Shown here in pieces: positions 1 to 15,299 of a DNA stretch of 64,000 nucleotides. This DNA comes from Chromobotia macracanthus. Taxonomy: Eukaryota; Chordata; Actinopteri; Cypriniformes; Botiidae. Under the pieces are notes generated by a model. That model saw nothing but the letters and a program-made list of their open reading frames with translations. It did no database searches and was not told where the DNA came from. The translations under genes and the position numbers were made by a program. Position 1 is the stretch's first letter, and each line of letters begins with the position of its first letter. The stretch spans positions 5,460,501 through 5,524,500 of the forward strand of contig JAZGTH010000019.1 of assembly GCA_036877525.1 (NCBI GenBank), read 5' to 3'.

Positions 1-4495
<4,495 letters not shown>

Positions 4496-4531
4496 GGTTC
4501 AGTCCGTCAGCTGCCGTCCGGCCACAGACTC
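4496..4531 (-). other. itsn1: itsn1 5' untranslated part of the start-codon exon
   Basis: On the minus strand an acceptor (TTTCGCAG) precedes position 4531. The 36 bases from there to the ATG at 4495 therefore belong to the same exon as the start codon. The leader is then interrupted by an intron of about 5.3 kb back to the CpG-island exon near 9.83 kb. Confidence 0.75.
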
Positions 4532-5551
4532 CTGCGAAACAACACAAAGAACCCTTGAGCTTTCATTCTTGCACTGATTCAGTTAACACTCTTCATAACA
4601 TAAAGAAACAGGGCTTAATGGTTTATTTGCCTGACCTCTCTTCCTGAAACACAGAATCACACATCAAGGACAAAAGAGGTCGAATAGCTTCAGACCTGTG
4701 GAAGATTTCCTGTAAGAGGAAAGACCATACATAGAAACCTCCTAACCAAATAAATTCCCGTACCCACACAAACCTGAACTGAATTAGGGATCGGGTCAAG
4801 AAGGTCAACTAGGTGATTAGTTAGGGTACGATCTGTCTAGCTATAATCATTTATTCAAGGGAGCCTTAAAGGGGTTGAATAAAAAAAAAACAGAACCTGT
4901 CGAAGAGGATTTTAGCATGATGAAGAGTCGAAATAGAAATTAAAGCACCACTAAAGCCATCAAGACCTTTATACACCTTTATAACCAGCCTCATACAAAC
5001 ATTAATCTTTAGACTGTCAAGTTGCCTAGTGTAGGCAATCTTACTGTTGTAAGATTATCTGCATAATCTGCAGATCTGTTTTTCCATGTATAAAATGACA
5101 GTTTTGTGCAATAATAGGTTATACATATTTAGCCTATGTATATGTTGAACATATGACAGTCACCCTTCTGAACAGCTATGATGACTGCACTATATTGTTA
5201 TGTTATTTTATGCATATGTATATATGTTGATAGATATGTATCTGCTGCATCAGCTGAGATCCTCTGCTTAGTTCATCCTGTTCCATCCTTTTGATCTTTT
5301 GACAGATCTGAAGAAGTTGTTATACTACAAAAATATTCTGTACGTTTCAGAATGTAAAACGTTATTTTTATGTTATTCCAGAAACAACTTTTATTGAAAT
5401 CTGATTTGAAAAGTATGTGATTATGACATCAGAGTAATGCTAAAGACTGCCTCTGCAGAAGATCCACATCTTAAAATATTTGCCGTTTTTATGTAGTGCT
5501 TTTTTGCACAAGAACTGAGTTTTTTTTGCCCTTGTCACGGTCGTACTAATG

Positions 5552-5553
<2 letters not shown>

Positions 5554-5600
<47 letters not shown>
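5554..5600. repeat. (GT)n microsatellite
   Basis: Perfect TG/GT dinucleotide run in the first intron of itsn1. Confidence 0.95.
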
Positions 5601-5601
<1 letters not shown>

Positions 5602-6713
5602 TTTGAGCATCTGACCTATTTTTTCCCTTTTTCTGATCCTAATTAAGCTTTTCCCCGGGACACTGCTCTCAAACACAGCCGTTCCCAGTGAAGTCCAGGG
5701 AAGGGAAACGTTCTACAGAGCACAAACACAACACAAGAAACCCATGTTTTTAGAGAACCGCACATCTCAGTCAGGTTTCACTTATTCGTGACTAGCCTCA
5801 CTGATCTGGATTCAGACCCACCAACCACACTGAGAGGACGGGTGATGGTGATGTCAAAGTATTGGAATGCGGTCACTAGGTGAGACAAATCTGGGTCAAG
5901 AGTTCAAGCCTCTTCTAGATTCATTTAATCTAGACCTGATTTACATATTCACACATAGTGAAATATGTGAATATATCACTATGTAGTGAAATATTTCCAT
6001 ATAGTGGTGCTGGCTAAGGCAAGCATCAGTATTGCTATTGCTCATACTTAGGATTAGGGATTTGAACACACTCTTAACCCCCTTTAAAAAACTGCGCCAT
6101 GTAACTATGGACGTAAGTGATACTCGTTGCAGAGAGACGTTCTTTTCCTTTTTTTGAATGATAAAATTGGTTACAAAAAATCAGTACAGCAGAAAGTCTA
6201 CCGGCTGAGACATTTTACAGCTGCACGGGACAGTCATTGCACTCTGCCCTACACGTGTGTTTAACATCCAAATGAAAATGCAGTTATTCACATCTTCAAT
6301 GATCAGTCACATCCACCTTATGTTCATATGTTTTTCTTAATGGCTACTCATATTCATTTGCTTTTCAAATAGTATATACAAAGGTCAATACTCGTTACAA
6401 TAACCATCTGAAATGCACCTGCAGATGATCAAATTTTCTAATCAATAAATTAATCAATAACCTCACCACAAAAGCAGCATTAGACTCCTTCACTCTCTGA
6501 GAAACTCTTCACTCTCTGAACCCAAGTCTCCCTGCAAAGACACCACGACCAAAGGCACCATGACACACACGTTTGTACAGCTGTGTTTGTGAGGACATTC
6601 ACTGACACAATCGAATCTCTAGCGCCTTACCCTAACCTTAATCATCCCAACTAACTGCCTAACCCTAAACCTAACCATAACCCAGTTCAAACCCTTACCC
6701 TAAAACCAAGTCT

Positions 6714-6715
<2 letters not shown>

Positions 6716-6795
<80 letters not shown>
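6716..6795. repeat. (AC)n microsatellite
   Basis: Perfect AC run of 80 bp. It is preceded by degenerate CCCTAA-like DNA at 6626-6690 that resembles interstitial telomeric sequence but is not a regular array. Confidence 0.95.
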
Positions 6796-6796
<1 letters not shown>

Positions 6797-9589
6797 CTGT
6801 AAAATCATTAGTCAGGTGAAATCACACAAACACAATCCTGTCTGCATTCCTTGGAAGACCGCTTGGGGGGGCTTCACGAACCCAATGCAGCCAGATGCAC
6901 CCACACACGTCTGCATCCTCTGAAAAGCCAAGCAGTATGTCCTGGACCGGGTTTGACTTTAGACTGTAATAGACAGTGTTAGCTGAGAAGCTTTACAGAA
7001 GCTAGGGCTGCTTGTACTGTGCAGGCAGACGCTAAAGCCTCAATGAATTAGTGTTCAACCCAATCAACATCAGTACTGATGGGTTACTAGAAAGCAGAGG
7101 AACTTAAAGAGACACACACACACAGGCGGCACTGCACAGCCACTTATTTCCTTCAAGGGCGAGACAAGCTGAGAAGTGAGAGTCATCCTCGCATGTAGAA
7201 GATCTCCACACAGATGCAGAGTGTTCAGATGCTTTCGGTTCCACTGACACCCCCAACAGTTACAGTCACAGTTCAACAAATCACACACAAGCTCTACCCC
7301 ACCTCTACTGTAATGCAGCCCAGACGCACGCAGAGGAGTGCGGCTTAAAACGAAATGCATCATCATCATCAGTGATATCATTATTATACATAATACAGTG
7401 ATATTATTATGACTCAGTGATATTATTATTAATATTTCTCTTTGCAATGTAGTACAACGTTTAGTTTGATCATCAAGCACCTCAACAGTTTCACTTCATT
7501 GTTCTCAGGTTAAAAGTGAGACCAAACTCTGATGTTGAATCATCGTTCTGCTCCACCCATAAGCATTTACGAAAAGGTCATACACGTGCTTTCTCTGCAG
7601 CTGAGGTAGGCAGAACAACAGATCAGCTTTAAAACTGAGAATGGATAGCTCATCTTCAATGGACTTTGCTGCTTTATATAGAGAAGAATATGAGATGAGC
7701 CGATACAGACAGAATCATCCATTAGACTGAATATGACAGTTTCCGGAAGAGGGCCTGTATCATCGTACCTTCATCCAATGTTAAAAAAAGGTTAAAAATC
7801 ATAAATCCACAGCTAGACAAACAATTAATGTATGATCTATAACTATAACAAATACTAAACAAAATAAATATTACTGTTGTTCATATATAATTATGAATAA
7901 ATACAGTATGTGTAAATCACTGAGCTTGCTGAGGAGAGACTTGTCATTACTTTTCTAGTGATCAGACAGACGATTAAACAGAAAGAACCCAAACTATCTT
8001 TAGGGACCAGTGCTAACTATAACAAACACCTCAGGTTAAGAAACTTTGGGCCATTAAGAAACCATCTAGCAACCAGTGTCTGCACACTAGCAAATTCACA
8101 ACACATCACTGCTCTACATACACAAGATAAAAACAGCAGCACATTCAAAACCAAGAAGCAAAGCAAGGACACCTGATAAGAGTAACATGCACAAAGAAAA
8201 ATTAAATGCATCTGCAAACATCAGTCAAGCCGAAGCGAAGAGAAAATACAGAGACGTTTGGCAAAAACAGACAGAAATAACAGAAAATACAGCTGCAGGC
8301 GAAAATGAGTGGGGTCCAGGCAGTTTTGGTAAAATGGAGAACAGACAATTTGTTTTTTTATCCTGTTACTGTCTAATCTACCCTCTAATGAATGAAATAA
8401 GAAGCTAGTATAATAACATTAATAATAATACCACAATTCTTACAAAAACAACAGCGTTTCACGACTCAATTATTCAGGCTCACTGGAGCAGAGCACTGGA
8501 GGTGAAAGACAGAGGGTCCCCCTCACTTCCTGTTAACCTAATTATCTAGACAAAAAAAACCTCCAGAGCCAGCGATCCTACAAACAGAAACAACTTTCAA
8601 AGCGAGCAGCAAAAGGGCAGCGCAGATATCAGTGGCGAACAAAAAAAAAGAAGATTAGACTGAGCTGTGCACAGTGGATGCTGGATCTCTTTTATCTCGC
8701 ACCCCAGACTAAATCTCTGCTGTAAACCTGTGGGGGAAGGGGGTACGGAGAACAGAGAATCTGTGTGTGGAAGGGGGAGAGACATAGGAAAGAGAAAGGA
8801 GAGAAAGCAGCCACATAAACTTGAGGTTGCAGAAAACAGCCTCGAATGACCTCAACAGCTTTGTGAAGCGAAAGGCCCAACAACAAGCTCCCCTCGAGCT
8901 TTTAAAGCCCAGTTATCTAACTAAACAAGGCTGAGGACACGTCCCCCATCCCAATACTTGGATTAATGGTCAATATACAGATCTGATCTTAAACATTTAG
9001 TTCCAGCCTGGGAAGTAAAGATCTATGAAATGCAATGGGACAGTTTGCGTTTCTTGGCTAGTCAAAACAGGTTTTCCACTTTAGTCTTATGATCAGGGAG
9101 TGCCTCCATAAACCAGGGCCTGACCAAGTTTAAGAGCAAACCCGAGCCAAAAGGCTCCAGCTGTATTGCTCATAAGACCCTATAAAGTCCCCCAATCTAA
9201 GTGTTTGGGCTCCAAAACCTGAGGCCTTCAGTACAAATCCACCATGTCGGCAGGGGGCAAGGCACCCAAATCCAGGGCTAGACATCCATACAAGATCCTG
9301 ATCCTTAATCACCTAGACATAATCATGAGAGGATAATAACCTCAGTTGTGCTGATTCCTCCAGCCAGGCTGGACACACATGCGCATTGGTTCCCATGTAG
9401 AGATGCAAGCTCTGCAGGCATGCACACACACACTCGTCCGTGTAGTGATGATGACCCGCAGTGGTCAGACTGAGGCTTCCGGCATGAAAACTGCCCCACC
9501 GGGGTATCTTCATCCACGCCTCCATCTCGCAGCAACACCAGCACGTTGGCTAACTCACAGTTTTCCCAACTCGGACCACAGAAATCCAC

Positions 9590-10076
9590 ATTAGCACGAT
9601 ATTATAGCCGCTAACGCGTCGGCTGCGATCTCTGCGTGGAGAAAGAGCCGACAGAGGCCTCCTGTCACCCGTAACGTGAAAGTAACGAGAGTTTTATTTC
9701 ACAAGGCCGCGGGAATGCCGCGGGAATACCGCGCCAGAATTCCAGAATTCCAGCGGCGATCGCTCGCTCGCTCGCGCCGCAGTCCCTGTCAAAAAAAAAA
9801 GGGGGACAATCGGCCCGACTCTTACCTCATCGTCCGGTTCCCATCCTGTTTCACACACTCTGGGGTGGGACACACTAGGGGACGCTGGACGACAGACGAA
9901 GGCCTCCTCTCCTCCCGTTTAAAGGGCGAGATGAATCCCAGGCTCGTTTCTTCTCCCGCTTCCTCCGCTCGGAGTGAGAAGCGAAAATGGGAAAAATGAA
10001 AGCTGCAACGTCACGCCAACGTCACGCAAGCGTCGCGTCGACGTGCGTGACGTCTGTACGCAGGGGGCGCAATGCG
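9590..10076 (-). promoter_or_regulatory. CpG island and probable itsn1 promoter
   Basis: The interval is clearly richer in G+C and CpG than its surroundings (many CGCG, GCGC and CCGCGG strings) and has no clear TATA box, as is usual for housekeeping promoters. At 10008-10065 several CRE-like TGACG/CGTCA half sites cluster, including two CGTCACGC copies, GTCGACGTGCGTGACGTC and nearby repeats. These could bind CREB/ATF factors. Placement fits the leader exon donor at 9826. Confidence 0.6.
9826..10000 (-). other. itsn1: Probable non-coding first exon of itsn1
   Basis: The minus strand has a good donor, GATGAG followed by GTAAGAG, ending the exon at 9826 inside the CpG-rich block upstream of itsn1. 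The upstream edge (transcription start) is not visible and 10000 is only an estimate. Being non-coding, it is assigned by position and splice signal alone. A short alternative leader is possible. Confidence 0.5.
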
Positions 10077-10733
10077 GCCCAAAGCAGGAGCAGCTTTACA
10101 GAAACATAACTGTGCGTTTTCCAAGTGTTTGCGTAGAAAAACATTATGATTGTAATTAAAAGATTATTAATTGTTTATAATTCTGTATAAATGATTGTGA
10201 AGATTATAAACAGTTGTCATGACGAAAGCTGTCGCTTCCTCTGAATGGCTTTATGGTTGCTGCGGCGTTTTCATCGCATATCACAAAATAAACCGGATTC
10301 ATTTTTATTCATTTTTAATTTTAATTTTTAATGGATATTACATTACTTTAAAGTAAATTGGTCATTCAAATGTAACTTTCAACACTTTGGGACCCGTTTG
10401 TTAAAGTGCACGAGGACATTTATTCATTAAAATATGATCTATAGTCGTGATCTGTGTAAATCTCCTACAATAAAGTTTATAACCAGACGTACAAAATAAG
10501 ATCTGGTCTCAGTACAGTCATTGACGATTAAATGACTTTACATGAAACCACAACAGAACTGGGAATAGTTTCTCTTCATTTATATCGAGAATAATTCTTC
10601 ATGTATTCATTTTCAACACATTGAAAAGAGTTTAAAAATCTAAAAAAAAAAAAAAAAGTGTAAAAACCGGCCTCGCATGTTGTGTATTACACCCAAACAA
10701 TGAACTACAAATACACATAATAAATAAATAAAC

Positions 10734-10762
10734 AGATAGATGATAGATAGATAGATAGATAT

Positions 10763-10816
<54 letters not shown>
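10734..10816. repeat. (GATA)n microsatellite
   Basis: GATA/TAGA tetranucleotide array with one 2-bp interruption (GATATGATAG) near 10758. Confidence 0.95.
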
Positions 10817-10942
10817 CCCCGAATGCTTCCTCGTCAGCTGTTTTAGGTGAGAAATAATCCTGGTGAAAAATAATACTCGTAATGTTTAAAGCGTTTCTTC
10901 AACTTCCGCTTCTTTTCTAGGTGATTATGTTTCTATTTTCGG

Positions 10943-10954
10943 TGACGTCACGTG
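10943..10954. promoter_or_regulatory. Perfect CRE fused to an E-box (TGACGTCACGTG)
   Basis: The palindrome TGACGTCA overlaps CACGTG. An ETS-like ACTTCCGCTTC lies about 40 bp upstream and CGCTCGCGG follows downstream. This is typical promoter composition inside otherwise AT-rich DNA. It may be the remains of the promoter of the cryzl1-like gene, whose 5' end should lie between here and itsn1. That assignment is inferred from gene order only. Confidence 0.35.
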
Positions 10955-12172
10955 CAGGAAACGCTCGCGGTCAGTGTCTATAATAATTATTTATGAATGA
11001 CAAAAATAAAACAAATTTAAAGACGGAGCCAGACAGACACATTGTGTTTGTGACAGCCTCTCATTCCTTAATGAGGAGGGGTGGCAATATTTCCAAGCAG
11101 GGCAAATATCTTATATACCATAAACCTCAGTGTTTAATATTGATATTTGATATTGATTATTTTTGAGGATCTGAATTTCTTAAAAGCAACCTCAGATAAC
11201 TGAAACTGTGACTCGTGTATTGTATGTGTTGTATTTCATTTGTTTTTCTTCTCCTTATTATTCTGTACTTATTTTGATATTTATTTCATTCCACCTTTTA
11301 TTTTATGTTAATGTTGTTTAATCTTATATTGGGTTTGTATTGTCTAGAGATAAGGCAATGGTCTCCATCTTAAGATTTTTAATAGCATTGCAGAACAATG
11401 TTGTGAAGCAGTATAATAACATCTGTTTGACAAACCAGACTGAGATCATTCATTAAACGAACTAAGATCATTTAATAAATTATGTTTATTTTTATTTCAT
11501 CATCACTTTGTCTCCTGTCTGCTGTTTTTCTACTCCATCTCTGAATGTGCCTGATGGTATGTGTAAGTGTTAACAGTTGATCTTTGAGTAACAAACTTTA
11601 ATTATATATAAAATAATTGCCTAGTGAGACCTGGTGCAGGGCTAAGTGAACTGGGCCTCAACCTTTGGATCTGTTGGATCTATCAACATTAACTTCACAG
11701 CATTTAGTCTGTTTTTACTCTGTTTAATCTGTTTCGAAATGTTGCTCTCAATCACTGAATGTTTAACTGTTTTTGTGATCCTGATCAGCCTTGTTTGGTT
11801 CACACTGGTTAACGATTTACAAAGCGAATTGCAGTACATTTGAGGTAGGCATGCATTATTGGTTCACACATGCTTTGGGAATAAAATCCACGATCTTTAA
11901 TTGTTAGCATATTGCTCGACCAGTTCAGCTATCAGTGAACTGTAACTTATTTTACCCTACAGTGCTGCAGGGATGATATCAGAGCTGGTTTTCTGGAGGT
12001 CAACGGGTTTCTCACTGTGCATATGGCTAATGTACGAACACATGGTATGTTTGGGACCTGAGGGATTTTTCCTAGTGTCCTCTGGCTATTGGCACAACCT
12101 TGTTAACAATATAATGACGTATGTTTTCCTGCCTGTAACTAAGTTATCTGGCTTTAGTCTGCTCGCTCTCAG

Positions 12173-12495
12173 ATATCATGAAAGATGTGATGGAGAAGCT
12201 CTCCATGGGGACCTTCAGGTGAGAATGCAGAACAAACAAGTGGAGAAAAAGATTAATTCTGTGTGCACAAGAGCCTAAGACGTGAAGAAATGAAGAATTA
12301 AGCTTTGTGAATGAAATAAGATCTGTGAAATAAGGATTTTGACTACTGTCTCTGTGCAGGCCACAGCGGGAGCACCCTGTGCCTGTGTTTAAAGTTACTG
12401 TTTCCATGGAAATAGCTCAGAGAAAGTCAGAAGAAGAAGAGTTGTCAAGCTTTCAAGACAACTCAAAAACATTTCTAGATTTATGTAAATTTTAA
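12173..12495 (+). pseudogene. cryzl1: Last two exons of a cryzl1-like (quinone oxidoreductase-like) gene, probably a relic
   Basis: Exon 12173-12218 has acceptor CTCTCAG and donor AG|GTGAGA and reads IMKDVMEKLSMGTF. Exon 12360-12495 has acceptor TCTGTGCAG and reads (R)PQREHPVPVFKVTVSMEIAQ and onward to TAA at 12493. Joined in phase they match the C-terminus of CRYZL1, a zinc-independent member of the quinone-oxidoreductase/MDR family (human pattern KDVMEKLSTGVFRPQ...VSMEAVQ, from memory). Gene order agrees, because mammalian CRYZL1 is head to head with ITSN1. The preceding exons (Rossmann domain and N-terminal GroES-like domain) were not found in the 2.1 kb upstream. After VSMEIAQ the frame reads RKSEEEELSSF, while another frame reads RRRRVVKL, closer to the usual basic RKKQVVQF end. 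I therefore call it a decayed copy. A distant 5' part cannot be fully excluded. Confidence 0.7.
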
Positions 12496-12733
12496 TTGCT
12501 ATTGATGTTATAAATCTCATACATATGTTTTTTTCCAAAAACTGGAAAAACCATAAACTTGAAACTCGTGTTTAATTCAGGCTTGAAAGCATTTGGTCAC
12601 CATTATATTTTGGCTGCTTAGGGCAGCAACGTTTCTCCTGTAGAGTTCTAAGGAAGAAAGAAAGTCGTATGGGTTTGGGACATGAACTTGAGTTATGTTC
12701 AGTTCTGTGATTTCTAGGCTGCATCTCTGCTGT

Positions 12734-13561
12734 AGTTCTGGAGGTGATTGGGATAAAAGCTGTGGTTCAATGATTATAGTTCTGGAGGTGATCGGATAAA
12801 GGCTGTGGTTTAATTGTTATAGTTCTAGAGGTGATCACATAAAGGCTGTGGTTCAATGATTAAAGTTCTGGAGGTGATCGGGATTAAAGCTGTGGTTCAA
12901 TGGTTATAGTTCTGGAGGTGATCGGATAAAGGCTGTGGTTCAATGGTTATAGTTCTGGAGGTGATTGGATAAAGGCTGTGGTTCAATGGTTATAGTTCTG
13001 GAGGTAATCGGGATAAAGGCTGTGGTTCAATGATTAAAGTTCTGGAGGTGATCGACATTAAAGCTGTGGTTCAATGATTAAAGTTCTGGAGGTGATCGGG
13101 ATTAAAGCTGTGGTTCAATGATTAAAGTTCTGGAGGTGATCGGGATTAAAGCTGTGGTTCAATGATTAAAGTTCTGGAGGTGATCGGGATTAAAGCTGTG
13201 GTTCAATGATTAAAGTTCTGGAGGTGATCGGGATAAAAGCTGTGGTTCAATGGTTATAGTTCTGGAGGTGATCGGGATTAAAGCTGTGGTTCAATGATTA
13301 AAGTTCTGGAGGTGATCGGGATTAAAGCTGTGGTTCAATGATTAAAGTTCTGGAGGTGATTGGGATTAAAGCTGTGGTTCAATTGTTATAGTTCTGGAGG
13401 TATTCAGATAAAAGCTGTGGTTCAATGATTAAAGTTCTGGAGGTGATCGGGATTAAAGCTTGGGTTCAATGGTTATAGTTCTAGAGGTGATCGGATAAAG
13501 GCTGTGGTTCAATGGTTATAGTTCTGGAGGTGATCGGGATTAAAGCTGTGGTTCAATTGTT
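12734..13561 (+). repeat. 44-bp minisatellite, about 19 copies
   Basis: Tandem units read AGTTCTGGAGGTGATCGGGA followed by TTAAAGCTGTGGTTCAATGATTA. The spacing of successive AGTTCTGG starts is 44 bp (13082 to 13126, for example), with 42-43-bp variants where GGGATTAAAG is shortened to GGATAAAGG. Units near the centre (about 13080-13340) are nearly identical and the edge units are more diverged. It does not encode a repeated protein, since 44 is not a multiple of three. Confidence 0.97.
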
Positions 13562-13674
13562 AGCACTATCTACTGGATCTTCACTTGTTTCTCGGCTTGT
13601 GTTTACATCTTGGCAGCATGAGGCTGCCAATCTAGCTCCTCAGTGTTCTCAATGCCCTGTTGTTACCACGGTGA

Positions 13675-14021
13675 CTATTGTCTCTGGGGGTTTGTAGAAC
13701 CACTCGTGTGTCCCAGAATCCTTTGCTCCTCTTGTCTCAGGCTCTCCACCACACTTAGTTGCTCAAGGCGAGACAGGTCCAGACCCTGTTTGAGCTGAGA
13801 TAGCTGTACAAATGAAAAGACTTGGGCTATAAGGGGTTTTAATATCTTTAATTAGACACAGGCTGAATTAAGAATGAATAGATTTAATTACACTCACCCT
13901 CTCTAGTGTTTTGACATTGTATTCAATGAGGTTATTGTAAAGCTTTAGGGCAGAGCTAATGCACCACTCTTCCTGATCCTGGCTCACTGACGCCCCCAAG
14001 AGGACATTCTTACAACTGACA
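13675..14021 (-). CDS. Last two exons of an unrecognised protein-coding gene (C-terminal 83 residues)
   Basis: Exon 14021-13898 follows a good acceptor (GCTCACTGCAG) and ends at donor AGG|GTGAGTG. The last exon runs from 13803 (acceptor TTTGTACAG) to the TAG at 13677-13675. The junction is phase 0 and leaves one continuous frame of 41 + 42 residues, beginning VSCKNVLLGASVSQDQEEWC and followed by ISSALKLYNNLIEYNVKTLER. The final exon starts LSQLKQGLDLSRLEQLSVVE, is probably helical or coiled-coil, and ends STNPQRQ. Two matched splice signals and an open frame support a real gene. The protein family is not recognised, and no upstream exon could be joined in phase, so it may be a gene fragment. 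Confidence 0.55.
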
Positions 14022-15299
14022 CTGCAGTGAGCAACAGGGAAAGTCAGTCACAATATTGAATGCCTTTCAAGTAATGAGTGATTGCTTACTAAGATTTGTT
14101 ACAAAGCCCTTACCCAATACTACTGTAGTTTGGCATGTAACTTATTTGTGCAACGGACATGAATTTGCTGGCGTGATGATACAACAACAAAAATTATATT
14201 TTTTCCTTACATATTTTTTTATTCTTCAGATCAGTCCAAAATTTCTTTATACTTCAGGTCAAAGGGTTTTGGCTGACAAAAGAAGTTTGAAGACATATTT
14301 ACACATAATCATTCACTTGACCTTTAAATTTGACCACCATATTCTTTCTTGCACCCATGTTTATGGCAAACACGTTCCATCCCTCCCTCTCTTATTTCTG
14401 CCCTCAGCACACACACAGACACACACCTTTTAACTAAATCAAATCTTAATCAAGTGTCAGTTTAAAGACATCCTCCAATAAATACATAATCAAGGCACTC
14501 AGTATTCAGACTGGCTGAAAAGTTTGTCCGAAAGCTGTGATCTATCCCCTTATGTCCATTTGCACAAAAATAAAATAAATAAATACACGTAACCTAAACA
14601 CTATGATTGTACATCACTATCAGTTGTGACCTATTATGAAAGGTCAATAATCCGTGACCTTTCCTTGTCAGGCCCATCTGAACTGAACTTGCCAATTTGG
14701 TGCAAAACACCCAGTACTGAGTGTATCTAAACAACAAATTTTGTTTAGCACCCTATCTGAGCAACATTGTCCAGGCAGATGTCAAGAGCTTTAAGCGATT
14801 TACCTTCTGACGGATGGGTAGGCTGAATTTCAAACAACACCTGTCAATGTTATAAATGGATGACTCCTGAGACCCTACGTGACTGTCTTATTCCAACCAG
14901 GCTCATTAAATGTGATATCCAAAAAATTACAGTGACTTTGCCAGAGCATAACAAGAGTCAGACGTAATCTCTTGGAGAGCTTTGGAACGGCTGTGTTTTA
15001 GCCTAGGATTGCTATCATGCTATCATTGCTATCAAGATTTCTACTTTAACATTGAACAGTAGACTGCGTGTCAAGGGCACACTGTGATTCAACCAAAAGA
15101 ACATTTTAAGGCAGTTCTTTGATATCAATCCGAGTTGTTTGTTGTTGCCCTCAGGAGAAAGGCGTGTTTAAAAATCCAAAGGGCAGGCAAATATTTTATC
15201 AAGCTTGTATACGCGATACAGTGATGTTTGCTGTGCCTCTGTGTGCCAACCTACAAATTATTCAGGTCCCACATGCTCCCATTTCAGAGCTAGAACACA

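Larger units (their letters stand above)
4532..9825 (-). other. Long first intron of itsn1 (no coding sequence seen)
   Basis: This 5.3-kb stretch separates the promoter exon from the start-codon exon. It contains a GT run at 5554-5600, an AC run at 6716-6795 with degenerate CCCTAA-like DNA beside it (6626-6690), and AT-rich unique DNA. The open frames here (for example minus 7480-7070) lack splice context and resemble no protein that I recognise. Confidence 0.6.
10077..12172. other. AT-rich interval between itsn1 promoter and cryzl1-like exons
   Basis: If the cryzl1-like gene were intact, its roughly ten earlier exons should lie here. The plus strand was read in all frames and none was seen. 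The interval contains an A-run near 10642, a GATA array, and an isolated CRE/E-box motif at 10943-10954 beside ETS-like CTTCCG. The rest is AT-rich DNA with frequent stops. Confidence 0.5.

Noticed and set aside
6626..6690. CCCTAA-like words suggesting interstitial telomere repeats
   Set aside because: Irregular and mixed with other words. It is better seen as degenerate simple sequence beside an AC microsatellite.
14804..14840. Small exon-like segment on the minus strand (VLFEIQPTHPSE) upstream of the unknown gene end
   Set aside because: It has an acceptor and a donor, but joining it to the exon at 14021 requires a phase in which its own frame has a stop.
14862..14885. CCTGAGACCCTA string resembling mature miR-125
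   Set aside because: The seed begins TCCTGAGA instead of CCCTGAGA, the 3' half differs, and the flanks do not form the expected hairpin with a star arm.
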